Shown piece after piece: positions 9,344-17,525 of a stretch of DNA of 64,000 bases (the first letter of the stretch is position 1; every line of letters begins with the position of its first letter). The position numbers and the translations under genes are program-made. Location of the stretch: contig JACKIM010000001.1 in NCBI GenBank assembly GCA_020638465.1, forward strand, positions 248,001 to 312,000, in the 5' to 3' direction. The notes under the pieces were generated by a model. The model made no database searches and was not told the origin of the DNA. It worked only from the letters and a program-made list of their open reading frames with translations. Source of the DNA: Geminicoccaceae bacterium (lineage in GTDB: Bacteria > Pseudomonadota > Alphaproteobacteria > Geminicoccales > Geminicoccaceae).

Positions 9344-10381
9344 ATGATCAGACGCACCTTTCTGGCATCGACGGCCGCCGCCGGACTGGGCGCGGCGACG
9401 ACGCGACGGGCGGCGGCACAGGAAGTGACGCTGCGGTTGCACCAGTTGCTGTCGCTCCAGGCCATCATACCCGGCAAGGCACTGGTCCCGTGGGCCCACA
9501 AGGTCGAAACGGAGTCGGGCGGGCGCATCAAGGTCGAGCATTACCCCTCGATGCAGCTCGGCGGCGCTCCGCCATCTCTCTACGATCAGGCCCGGGATGG
9601 CGTCGTCGATCTGGTCTGGACGGTGCTGGGCTACAATCCGGGACGTTTTCCGGGAGCGGAGGTCTTCGAACTGCCGTTCATGGTCACGAGTGCGGAAGCG
9701 ACCTCGAAGGCCTTCCACGCCTTCTACGAAAGGTACCTGCAGGACGAGTTCGCGGACATCAAGCCCATCGCCCTCCATGTCCACGGCCCCGGCACGCTGC
9801 ACATGAAGGGGCCGCCTGTCGCAAGGCTGGAGGATCTCAGGGGCAGGAAGGTGCGCGGCCCGACCCGGATCATCACGACCCTGCTCGAACGGCTGGGCGC
9901 CGTTCCCGTCGGCATGCCGGTGCCGGCCGTGCCCGAAGCCCTCTCCAAGGGCGTGATCGACGGCACGGTCATTCCCTGGGAAGTCACCATACCGCTGGGC
10001 ATTCTGGATCTGGTCGACAGCCATACCCAGGTTTCAGGCGACCACGGATTGTACACCGCGACGCTTGGCTTCGTGATGAATCGCGGCGCCTATGAAGGAC
10101 TGCCCGACGATCTCAGGGCGGTGATCGATGCCAATTCCGGTGTCGAGACGGCCGGCCTGTTCGGCCGGGCGCTGGACAGGGGCGATGCCGCCGCGGAACA
10201 GGCGGCCCGCGAGACCGGCAAGCCGGTGATCACCATCGATGAAGCGGAAACCCGCCGCTGGAAAGATGCATCCCTGCCGGTGATCGACGACTGGATCGCG
10301 GAGATGTCCGGCCGCGGCATTGACGGCAAGGCGCATCTCGACGCTGCGAGGACACTGATCGACCAGTACACGGCCTCGTGA
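9344..10381 (+). CDS. dctP: TRAP transporter substrate-binding protein (DctP family)
   Basis: This 345-residue periplasmic binding protein delivers an organic acid to a TRAP transporter. The start MIRRTFLASTAAAGLG has twin arginines followed by a hydrophobic stretch and a cut near AAAQ, so export by the Tat route is likely. Family features are the IPGKALVPWAHKVETESG region, the GPGTLHMKGP strand and the conserved Arg in GRKVRGPTRIITTLLE, which in DctP proteins binds the substrate carboxylate. ATG 9344 is preferred over the upstream in-frame start because it gives the signal peptide and follows GGAGGAAAG. It overlaps the small-permease gene by 4 bases. Substrate unknown; nearby sugar-acid-type enzymes suggest a hydroxy- or sugar acid. 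Confidence 0.92.
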   Translation: MIRRTFLASTAAAGLGAATTRRAAAQEVTLRLHQLLSLQAIIPGKALVPWAHKVETESGGRIKVEHYPSMQLGGAPPSLYDQARDGVVDLVWTVLGYNPGRFPGAEVFELPFMVTSAEATSKAFHAFYERYLQDEFADIKPIALHVHGPGTLHMKGPPVARLEDLRGRKVRGPTRIITTLLERLGAVPVGMPVPAVPEALSKGVIDGTVIPWEVTIPLGILDLVDSHTQVSGDHGLYTATLGFVMNRGAYEGLPDDLRAVIDANSGVETAGLFGRALDRGDAAAEQAARETGKPVITIDEAETRRWKDASLPVIDDWIAEMSGRGIDGKAHLDAARTLIDQYTAS

Positions 10382-10881
10382 TACCGGCAGCAGGCCGCAT
10401 GCTCCACGTCATCGCCCGCGGCCTTGCCCTGCTTGGCGGCACCGTGCTGGTGGCCATGATCGTGCTGACATCGGTGAGCATCATCGGTCGCGCCCTGATC
10501 TTCGCCGGCCTCGGCCCGGTTCCGGGCGATTTCGAGCTGATGGAAATGGGCTGCGCCTTCGCCGTCTTCGCCTTCCTTCCATGGTGCCAGCTCCGGCGTG
10601 GCCATGTCACCGTCGACATCGTCATGGGGCGTTTCGGCCGCCGCGCCAACCGGCTCATCAACGCCTTCTCCAGCCTGCTGATGACGGGAGCGGCGGTCAT
10701 CGTCGCGCTGCAGCTGTTCAAGGGTGCGGCGGACAAGGCATCCTACGGGGAAACCACCTGGATCCTGCAATTGCCGCTCTGGTGGGGCTATGCAGGAGCC
10801 TTGCTCGGAGCGGTGATGCTCATTCCGGTCTCGGCCTACACGATCTGGCGCGACCTGCACGACCGCGGTCCGGCCGCATGA
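10378..10881 (+). CDS. dctQ: TRAP transporter small permease (DctQ family)
   Basis: This 167-residue protein has four hydrophobic segments, the usual DctQ topology. The GDFELMEMGCAFAVFAFLPWCQ stretch and the RGHVTVDI motif are DctQ signatures. It starts at GTG 10378, overlapping the dctP stop as GTGA, and its own end overlaps the dctM start. The tight overlaps point to translational coupling of the three TRAP genes. The subunit pairs with DctM in the membrane. Confidence 0.92.
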   Translation: MIPAAGRMLHVIARGLALLGGTVLVAMIVLTSVSIIGRALIFAGLGPVPGDFELMEMGCAFAVFAFLPWCQLRRGHVTVDIVMGRFGRRANRLINAFSSLLMTGAAVIVALQLFKGAADKASYGETTWILQLPLWWGYAGALLGAVMLIPVSAYTIWRDLHDRGPAA

Positions 10882-12200
10882 GCAATCCCGAAATTGCCGG
10901 GGTCTCGCTGGCCGTCCTCCTGGCGATGATCTTCATCCGCATACCGATCGGCCTCGCGATGCTGGTCTGCGGCTTCTTCGGTACATGGATCGTCACCGGC
11001 AGCCCGGTGGCGATCATGGCCCAGCTGAAATCCCTGACCTACGACACCTTTTCCAGCTACTCGCTCTCCATCGTCCCGCTGTTTCTGCTCATGGGCCAGT
11101 TCGCCACGCGTGGCGGCATGTCGGACGCCCTGTTCCAGGCCGCCGAAAGCTGGCTGGGCCACCGCAAGGGCGGCGTGGCCATGGCGGCTGTCGGCGCGTG
11201 CGCCGGCTTCGGCGCCATCTGCGGCAGCTCGCTGGCAACGGCCGCCACCATGGGACAGGTCGCACTGCCGGAACTGCGCCGCTTCGGTTATTCGGGCGCC
11301 CTGGCGACGGGTTGCCTTGCCGCGGGCGGAACGCTCGGCATTCTCATTCCGCCTTCGGTCGTGCTGGTCATCTATGCCATTCTCACCGAGCAGAATATCG
11401 CCAGACTGTTCGTCGCCGCCTTCATACCGGGCTTTCTCGCGGCCATGGGCTACCTCGTCACCATCGCGATCTTCGTCCGCCTCAGGCCCGAATCGGCCGG
11501 CCTGCGCGATCCTTCGCCGCGGTCCGAGCGCATCCGGGCCCTCCTCGATGTCTGGCCGGTCATGCTGGTCTTCCTCCTCGTGATCGGCGGCATCTACCGG
11601 GGCTGGTTCACTCCCACCGAGGGTGCTGCGGTCGGGGCAGCCGGAACCGGGGCGATCGCGCTGCTGCGTGGCGGCCTCGGACGCAAGGCCCTCGCCGAAT
11701 GCCTGCTTGCCACCGCCACCACCACCGGCATGATCTTCTTCATCGTCTTCGGCGCTGCCGTGTTCAACGGTTTCCTCGCCTTCTCGCAACTGCCGCAGCA
11801 GGTCGCCGACTGGGTGACGGCACGGGACTACGGGCCGATGACGGTGCTGGCTGCCATCCTGTTCTGCTATCTGCTGTTCGGCTGCTTCATGGATTCGCTG
11901 TCCATGATCCTGCTCACCATCCCGACCTTCTACCCCATCGTCTCCGCGCTCGATTACGGGCTGCCGGCGGAAGACTTCGCCATCTGGTTCGGCATTCTCG
12001 TCCTGATCGTCGTCGAGGTCGGGCTCATCACCCCGCCCGTCGGCCTGAACCTGTTCGTCATCAACGCCATGGCCGATGACGTGCCCATGTCCCATACCTT
12101 CAGGGGTGCGATTCCCTTCGTCGTCAGCGACATCCTGCGCGTGATCGTCCTCATGGCCTTCCCCGGCATCACATTGTCCCTGGTTTGGCTGATGTATTGA
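10878..12200 (+). CDS. dctM: TRAP transporter large permease (DctM family)
   Basis: This 440-residue protein with about 12 membrane segments is the ion-coupled channel of the TRAP system. Typical stretches are FSSYSLSIVPLFLLMGQFA, GACAGFGAICGSSLATAATMG and LAAGGTLGILIPPSVVLVIY, and the C-terminal EVGLITPPVGLNLFVINA. ATG 10878 overlaps the dctQ stop, and the length fits the family; the longer open frame back to 10581 is just a read-through of the dctQ gene. It converges with the DapA-family gene, with only 49 bases between the stops. Confidence 0.95.
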   Translation: MSNPEIAGVSLAVLLAMIFIRIPIGLAMLVCGFFGTWIVTGSPVAIMAQLKSLTYDTFSSYSLSIVPLFLLMGQFATRGGMSDALFQAAESWLGHRKGGVAMAAVGACAGFGAICGSSLATAATMGQVALPELRRFGYSGALATGCLAAGGTLGILIPPSVVLVIYAILTEQNIARLFVAAFIPGFLAAMGYLVTIAIFVRLRPESAGLRDPSPRSERIRALLDVWPVMLVFLLVIGGIYRGWFTPTEGAAVGAAGTGAIALLRGGLGRKALAECLLATATTTGMIFFIVFGAAVFNGFLAFSQLPQQVADWVTARDYGPMTVLAAILFCYLLFGCFMDSLSMILLTIPTFYPIVSALDYGLPAEDFAIWFGILVLIVVEVGLITPPVGLNLFVINAMADDVPMSHTFRGAIPFVVSDILRVIVLMAFPGITLSLVWLMY

Positions 12201-12249
12201 AGCTGTCCTGAATTCGCCATCCATCAATATCGGGGGTCGCTGGATCGTT

Positions 12250-13164
12250 TCAGCGCAGCCGCGCTTCCAGCCGGTCGCAAAGCCAGTCGATTTCGCGACG
12301 CGACGCCTCGCTCAGGTGCGGGGCCGGGGCGCGGGTGGTGTCGCCGGCAATGGCACCGCGGCGCATGAGCACGTATTTGCGTGCGGCAAGGCCCAGTCCC
12401 GGCTGCTGCTCGTAGCGCACCAGCGGCAGGTAGAGGTCGAAGAGGTCGAGCATCTGCTCCCTGCGGCCGGCGCGGTGATGGGCGCACACGCCCACCAGCA
12501 TCTCCGGATAGGCAAAGCCGGTCATGGCGCCATCGGCACCGCGCAGCAACTCGAACGGCAGGAAGATCCCGCCATTGCCGGTGAGGATCGCAATCCTGCG
12601 CCCGAGTGCGGTGCGCACCGCCGAAAGCTTGTCGAGGCCGGGCCAGTCCTCGTGCTTGAGCATGACGCAAGACGGCAGCGTCTCGACGATCCGCCGGATC
12701 AGCCCCGCACTCATCGGCACGGATGACGCCAGCGGGAAATCCTGCAGCACCCACGGGCTGTCCTCGCCGATGGCCTCCACGCACTGGGTGAGATAGGCCA
12801 GCACCGCCTCATCGCCCCTTGCCGCGGCGACGGGTGGCTGGATCATCAGTGCGGCCGCCCCCTCCTCGATCGCCGCCCGGCCGAGCTGGGCCATGGAGGC
12901 GAAACCCGGCGCGGAGGCGCCCACCACCACGGGCACCCGTCCCTCGACGCGCCGGATCACGTGGCGGGCAAGGGCCAGCGCCTCCTCGGTGGTGAGCTTC
13001 GGCGCTTCGCCCATCAGGCCCAGGACGGCGAGCCCGGACACCCCGCGTTCGAGATAGAACTCGACCATCCGCGACGCGCTCTCCAGGTCGAGGCGCCCGC
13101 TGTCGTCAAACGGCGTGGCGGCGATGGCGAACACGCCGCGCGCTCCGTGGGTGAGCTTCGTCAT
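12250..13164 (-). CDS. DapA/NanA-family lyase or dehydratase
   Basis: This 304-residue TIM-barrel enzyme belongs to the dihydrodipicolinate synthase/N-acetylneuraminate lyase family, which forms a Schiff base with 2-oxo acids. The Schiff-base lysine is in CVMLKHEDWPG. The glycine-rich GLAVLGLMGEAPKLTTEE matches the family GTTGE region. The usual YNxP strand reads QDFP here, so the Tyr of classical DHDPS is replaced by Asp. This argues against lysine synthesis and for a catabolic aldolase or dehydratase acting on sugar-acid derivatives. ATG 13164 follows GGGGAG. It faces the TRAP operon end to end and diverges from the MocA-lar operon, consistent with a sugar-acid pathway. The exact substrate is unknown. 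Confidence 0.85.
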   Translation of the reverse strand: MTKLTHGARGVFAIAATPFDDSGRLDLESASRMVEFYLERGVSGLAVLGLMGEAPKLTTEEALALARHVIRRVEGRVPVVVGASAPGFASMAQLGRAAIEEGAAALMIQPPVAAARGDEAVLAYLTQCVEAIGEDSPWVLQDFPLASSVPMSAGLIRRIVETLPSCVMLKHEDWPGLDKLSAVRTALGRRIAILTGNGGIFLPFELLRGADGAMTGFAYPEMLVGVCAHHRAGRREQMLDLFDLYLPLVRYEQQPGLGLAARKYVLMRRGAIAGDTTRAPAPHLSEASRREIDWLCDRLEARLR

Positions 13165-13200
13165 CCGCAGTTACTCCCCGGGGCCGGGCACTCCACTCTG

Positions 13201-13291
13201 TCGGCAACGATCATGGTCGTTTCCGGGCCGGGTGTCGACAACGCCGCGCGATTTGCCCGCTTCGGCAACGATCGTGGAACACCGGGCAAAT
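13201..13291. promoter_or_regulatory. Direct and inverted repeats in the divergent DapA-family/MocA control region
   Basis: TCGGCAACGATCATGG at 13201-13216 recurs with one change at 13262-13277, 61 bases on (about six helical turns). ATTTGCCCG at 13251-13259 is matched by CGGGCAAAT at 13283-13291. The region separates two divergent starts (13164 and 13367), so shared control by one regulator is plausible. No regulator gene is adjacent. Confidence 0.45.
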
Positions 13292-13366
13292 GGTGGATTT
13301 GCTCACCGTGGTCGGCTATGCCTGCATGACAGGACATCAGGCAGAAATCCGGGGGGACGCTTCGAC

Positions 13367-14383
13367 ATGGAAAAGTTGCGCTTTGGCATCCTGAGCACGG
13401 CGAGGATCGGCTGGGACAAGGTCGTGCCGCCGATGATGAAGGGCCGGCGGACGGAAGTGACCGCGGTGGCCTCGCGCGATATCGAACGGGCACGCAAGAT
13501 GGCCGGCGAACTCGGCATCGCGAAGACCTACGGTTCCTACGAGGAGCTGCTGGCCGATCCCGACATCGACGCCATCTACAATCCGCTGCCCAACCACCTG
13601 CATGTTCCCTGGACGATCAAGGCGGCCGAGGCGGGCAAGCACGTGCTGTGCGAGAAGCCCATCGGCATCACCCGTGCCGGGGCCGAGCCGCTGCTGGCCG
13701 CGGCGAAGGACAAGGGCGTGATCATCCAGGAAGCCTTCATGGTCCTGACCCACCCGCAATGGCTCAGGGCGCGCGAGATCGTCGCGGGCGGCGAAATCGG
13801 CGAGTTGCGGGCGATCCAGGGAATATTATCCTATTACAATGATGATCCCGACAATATCCGCAACAAGGCCGACATCGGCGGGGGCGGCATGCTCGACATC
13901 GGCTGCTACCCTACCGTCACCTCGCGCTTCGTCACCGGCCGCGAGCCGGAACGCGTGTTTGCCTTCATGGACAGCGATCCGGGGTTCGGGACTGACAGGC
14001 TCGGATCGGTCATCCTGAAATTTTCCGATGCGGATGGCTTTCCCGTTCAGGCAAGCTTCCTCTACTCGACGCAGCTCACGCCCTTCCAGCAGATGACCTT
14101 CTTCGGCACCAGGGGCCGGCTTGAGGTCGAGATCCCGTTCAACGCCATACCCGGCCAGCCAGCCCGGCTCTATCTGGACGACGGCAGCAACGCACCCGGC
14201 ACCAGCCGCAAGGCCATCGAGATCGGGGCCTGCGACCAGTATGGCGTGGCGGGCGATGCATTCGCCGCAGCCGTGCTCGACGGCACGCCGCAGCCGGTGC
14301 CGCTGGAGTTCACCATGGCCAACATGGCGGTGATCGAGGCGGCCTTCCGCTCGGCGTCAAGCGGCGAATGGGAGAAACCCTGA
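13367..14383 (+). CDS. Gfo/Idh/MocA-family NAD(P)-dependent oxidoreductase
   Basis: This 338-residue enzyme has an N-terminal Rossmann fold (FGILSTARIGWDKVVPPMM) and the family hallmark EKP in HVLCEKPIGITRAG. The C-terminal GFO_IDH_MocA sheet domain carries GGGGMLDIGCYPT, whose Asp and Tyr lie where the substrate is held. The overall pattern resembles the D-xylose/dihydrodiol dehydrogenase branch, which oxidises sugars to lactones. It is the first gene of a tight run with larC, larE, larB and ogt, and its stop almost touches the larC start. ATG 13367 is chosen because the upstream frame is non-coding in character. The substrate is unproven; a sugar or inositol is most likely. Confidence 0.9.
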   Translation: MEKLRFGILSTARIGWDKVVPPMMKGRRTEVTAVASRDIERARKMAGELGIAKTYGSYEELLADPDIDAIYNPLPNHLHVPWTIKAAEAGKHVLCEKPIGITRAGAEPLLAAAKDKGVIIQEAFMVLTHPQWLRAREIVAGGEIGELRAIQGILSYYNDDPDNIRNKADIGGGGMLDIGCYPTVTSRFVTGREPERVFAFMDSDPGFGTDRLGSVILKFSDADGFPVQASFLYSTQLTPFQQMTFFGTRGRLEVEIPFNAIPGQPARLYLDDGSNAPGTSRKAIEIGACDQYGVAGDAFAAAVLDGTPQPVPLEFTMANMAVIEAAFRSASSGEWEKP

Positions 14384-14385
14384 TC

Positions 14386-15558
14386 GTGACGAGATCGGCG
14401 AGGCTCGACCTGCTGGGGGGAATTGCCGGCGACATGTTCGCGGCCGCCATGCTCTCGGCCCTGCCCGATCTCGAACGCCCGTTGCGCGAGGAGATGCGGG
14501 TGCTCGAAGCGATCGGGCTTTCGGCCTTCCGCCTCGAACGGCGGCATGACGGCGTGTTCGACGCGCTGCATCTCGACCTCGACGGCCCGAGCCGCCATGA
14601 GCATCGCAACTGGAGCGATATTCGCCAGTTGTTGAACACACTGGACATCGAGCGGCCCGTGCGCGATCGGGCGCTGGCCATGTTCACGCTGATCGCCGAG
14701 GCCGAGGCGAAGGTCCATGCCCGGCCGCTGGATGACGTTCACTTCCATGAGGTGGGCGCATGGGATTCGATTGCCGACATCCTCATGGCGGCATGGCTGA
14801 TCGAACACTCGGGCGTGACGGCGTGGAGCTGCGGTCCGGTCCCGCTGGGCGGCGGCCAGGTGCGCACCCGCCACGGCCCGATGCCTGTCCCCGCACCGGC
14901 GACCACGCTCCTTCTCGAAGGCTTCGAGCTTGTTGACGACGGCGTGCCGGGCGAACGGGTCACGCCCACGGGTGCCGCAATCCTGCGCCACCTGTGCCAG
15001 CCCGGCGGAAAGGCCCGGGGCCGCATCGTCGCCCAGGGTGCCGGACGCGGGACGATGGAGCTGCCCGGCCGGGCCAATATCCTGCGCATCCTCCTCATGG
15101 ACACGGCCGACGTCGATTCCACCCGCCGTGAACAGCTCCGCGAGATCGCCTTCGAGATCGATGACCAGAGTGGTGAAGACCTGGCCCTTGCCCTCGACCG
15201 GCTGCGCGGGCTCGATGGCGTGCGCGACGCGTTGCAGATACCGGCATTCGGCAAGAAGGGGCGCATGACCGTCGCCGTGCGACTGCTGGTCGAGCCCCGC
15301 TATTGCGAGAAGGTCGCGCAGGCGTGCTTTCGCGAAACCACGACGCTCGGCCTGCGCATGGCCGAGGTGGAGCGGCTGGTGCTGCCGCGCGAACAGCATG
15401 GCGACGTGAAGCTGGCTCGTCGCCCGGACGGCGAGATCAGCGGCAAGGCCGAAGCGGATTCGCTTACAGCCGGGAGCGCCTTCGCCCGATCCCGCGAACG
15501 TTTCGGGAAGGTCGAACGGGCGATTGCCCGCAACGACGGCGAACGGGACAGGCCATGA
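14386..15558 (+). CDS. larC: Nickel-pincer cofactor synthesis protein LarC
   Basis: LarC inserts nickel into the pyridinium bis-thiocarboxylic acid mononucleotide, the last step of making the nickel-pincer cofactor of lactate racemase (LarA) and related enzymes. Family signatures visible are GGIAGDMFAAAML near the start, DVHFHEVGAWDSIADI, CGPVPLGGGQVRTRHGPMPV, ERVTPTGAAILRHL and, near the C-terminus, RETTTLGLRM. It is a single uninterrupted frame of 390 residues, unlike the split larC1/larC2 of some lactobacilli. GTG 14386 is favoured because GGGAG lies upstream and the family N-terminus then follows directly. ATG 14368 is possible and would overlap the preceding gene. larE follows with an ATGA overlap. 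Confidence 0.92.
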   Translation: MTRSARLDLLGGIAGDMFAAAMLSALPDLERPLREEMRVLEAIGLSAFRLERRHDGVFDALHLDLDGPSRHEHRNWSDIRQLLNTLDIERPVRDRALAMFTLIAEAEAKVHARPLDDVHFHEVGAWDSIADILMAAWLIEHSGVTAWSCGPVPLGGGQVRTRHGPMPVPAPATTLLLEGFELVDDGVPGERVTPTGAAILRHLCQPGGKARGRIVAQGAGRGTMELPGRANILRILLMDTADVDSTRREQLREIAFEIDDQSGEDLALALDRLRGLDGVRDALQIPAFGKKGRMTVAVRLLVEPRYCEKVAQACFRETTTLGLRMAEVERLVLPREQHGDVKLARRPDGEISGKAEADSLTAGSAFARSRERFGKVERAIARNDGERDRP

Positions 15559-16358
15559 CGCTCCAGCGTCTGCATCATGTACTCGACAGCTGCGCACCGG
15601 CCGCCATCGCGCTTTCGGGAGGAGTCGACAGCATGACCCTGGGCTTCATTGCCCATCGCCGCCTGCCCGGTCGCGTCGCCATGTTTCACGCCGCATCGGC
15701 GGCCGTCCCGCAGGCCGCGACCGAACGCATCAAGGCGTATGCTGCCCGTGAGAACTGGTCGCTGAACGTCGTCGATGCCGGAGAGCTCACCGACGAGCGC
15801 TATCTCGCGAACCCGGCCAATCGCTGCTTTTTCTGCAAGTCCAACCTTTACGGCACCCTTGCCTCGCTCACCGCCGATCAGTTGCTGTCCGGAACCAATC
15901 TCGACGATCTCGGCGACTGGCGGCCCGGTCTTCAGGCCGCGCGGGAGCATCATGTCCGTCATCCCTTTGTCGAGGCGGAAATCGACAAGAATGGCGTTCG
16001 CGCGCTTGCGGCCAGCCTTGGCCTCGACGACCTCGCCGAACTGCCGGCGGCTCCGTGCCTTTCCAGCCGCATCGAGACCGGGCAGCGCATCGATCCGAAG
16101 GATCTGGCGCTGATCGACCGGGTCGAGACGCTGTTGCGCGCATCCTGTGCAGCCCGGACCGTTCGCTGCCGCATCCGCCATGATGCAATGGTGATCGAAC
16201 TCGACCCGGCCGATGCCCTCGGTGCAACGGCACGTCAGCAACTGGCGAACCGTATCCGCTCGATGATGCACGAACGGAAGCCGGTTCGCTTCGAGTCCTA
16301 CCGTCGTGGCAGCGCCTTCCTGCGCCATACCCTCGACAATCCGGATGCCGTCCCGTGA
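15555..16358 (+). CDS. larE: Pyridinium-3,5-biscarboxylate mononucleotide sulfurtransferase LarE
   Basis: LarE is an ATP-dependent PP-loop enzyme that adenylates the carboxylates of the LarB product and converts them to thiocarboxylates. The PP-loop SGGVDS is at residues 21-26. NRCFFCKSNLYGTL and GTNLDDLGDWRPG follow the LarE pattern, and PCLSSR contains a conserved Cys. Some LarE enzymes sacrifice their own cysteine sulfur and others use a 4Fe-4S cluster; I cannot decide between them without an alignment. Length 267 residues is normal. The start overlaps the larC stop as ATGA, and the stop overlaps the larB start as GTGA, so the three are translationally coupled. Confidence 0.94.
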   Translation: MTLQRLHHVLDSCAPAAIALSGGVDSMTLGFIAHRRLPGRVAMFHAASAAVPQAATERIKAYAARENWSLNVVDAGELTDERYLANPANRCFFCKSNLYGTLASLTADQLLSGTNLDDLGDWRPGLQAAREHHVRHPFVEAEIDKNGVRALAASLGLDDLAELPAAPCLSSRIETGQRIDPKDLALIDRVETLLRASCAARTVRCRIRHDAMVIELDPADALGATARQQLANRIRSMMHERKPVRFESYRRGSAFLRHTLDNPDAVP

Positions 16359-17005
16359 ACGATCCGCAGGTCTTCGTCTGGGATCGCGAACGGCAGGACC
16401 GCCTCGGCTTCGATGAAGCGATCTACTGTAGTGGAAAGTCAGCAGCGCATGTCGAAACCATCCTCGACGAAGCCTCGTCGATGGGAAAATGCCTGCTCCT
16501 GACAAGACTCGACGAGGAAAAGATCGCCGAACGGCACCGTGCGGTCATCGACTACGATCCCCTTTCGCGGACCGGAATCTTCGGCGAGTGTGCCCGGCCA
16601 TCGACCGCCGGGCGTGTCGCCATCGCCACGGCCGGCACCTCCGATCTCGCCGTCGCCCACGAAGCCCGCCGCACGCTCGCCTATTACGGCGAGGAAGCCA
16701 CGCTGTTCGCCGACATCGGCGTGGCCGCCCTCTGGCGCCTGTCGTTGCGCATCGAGGCCGTGCGCACGCATCGCATCTGCATCGTCGCCGCCGGCATGGA
16801 TGCAGCGCTGCCCAGCGTCATCGGCGGGCTGTTCAGGGGGGCCGTGATCGCCGTTCCCACGTCGGTCGGCTATGGCGTGGCGCAGGGCGGGCGTACGGCC
16901 CTCGATGCCATGCTGGCCAGTTGCGCGCCGGGCATTGCGGTCTGCAACATCGACAACGGCTATGGTGCCGCCTGTGCCGCCCTGCGGATCCTCAACGCGA
17001 CATGA
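16355..17005 (+). CDS. larB: Nickel-pincer cofactor synthesis protein LarB
   Basis: LarB carboxylates and hydrolyses nicotinic acid adenine dinucleotide to give pyridinium-3,5-biscarboxylic acid mononucleotide, the first dedicated step of nickel-pincer cofactor synthesis. The C-terminal half is an AIR-carboxylase (PurE-like) domain: VAIATAGTSDLAVAHEA, IVAAGMDAALPSVIGGLF and VAVPTSVGYG-like ending IAVPTSVGYGVAQGG. The order larC-larE-larB gives all three cofactor genes, but no larA is found anywhere in this window. Start is GTG 16355. The ogt gene begins 16 bases after the stop. Confidence 0.94.
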   Translation: MNDPQVFVWDRERQDRLGFDEAIYCSGKSAAHVETILDEASSMGKCLLLTRLDEEKIAERHRAVIDYDPLSRTGIFGECARPSTAGRVAIATAGTSDLAVAHEARRTLAYYGEEATLFADIGVAALWRLSLRIEAVRTHRICIVAAGMDAALPSVIGGLFRGAVIAVPTSVGYGVAQGGRTALDAMLASCAPGIAVCNIDNGYGAACAALRILNAT

Positions 17006-17021
17006 TGACGAGTTCGGTTCC

Positions 17022-17525
17022 ATGAAACTGCATCGCACCCGAGTACCATCGCCGGTGGGCGAAATCATCCTCGTTCACCGCCCGGACGATGCCGTCATCG
17101 TTCATCTCGACTTCGAGGATTGCCCCGAGCGGCTGAATTCCCTTCTTGCCCGCCGCTTCGGCGGAATCGAACTCGACGACGCGCCGCACGTTGACGGCCA
17201 ACGGGCCCTCGACGGCTACTTCGAGGGCCGATTCGATATGCTCGACCGGCTCGATGTCGATCCGGGTGGAACCGAATTCCAGAACCGGCTCTGGCTTGGT
17301 CTTCGCGACATCCGGGCCGGCACCACCGCGACCTATGCCGACATGGCCCTGCGTCTTGGCAATCCCAGGGCCGTACGCGCCGTGGGCCGTACCAACGGCC
17401 TCAATCCCATCGCGCTCATCCTCCCCTGCCACCGGGTCATCGGCAAGGACGGCAGCCTGACGGGCTACGCCGGCGGCCTCGAACGCAAGGCCTGGCTCCT
17501 GCGTCACGAAGGCGCGTTGCTCTGA
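17022..17525 (+). CDS. ogt: Methylated-DNA--protein-cysteine methyltransferase
   Basis: This suicide repair protein takes methyl groups from O6-methylguanine onto its own cysteine. The active-site motif PCHRVIGKDG contains Cys136, and AVRAVGRTNGLNPI is the DNA-binding helix with the arginine finger region. The 167-residue length is that of Ogt without an Ada domain. ATG 17022 lies just behind larB, so it is probably the last gene of the MocA-lar operon by position only; no functional link is evident. Confidence 0.94.
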   Translation: MKLHRTRVPSPVGEIILVHRPDDAVIVHLDFEDCPERLNSLLARRFGGIELDDAPHVDGQRALDGYFEGRFDMLDRLDVDPGGTEFQNRLWLGLRDIRAGTTATYADMALRLGNPRAVRAVGRTNGLNPIALILPCHRVIGKDGSLTGYAGGLERKAWLLRHEGALL

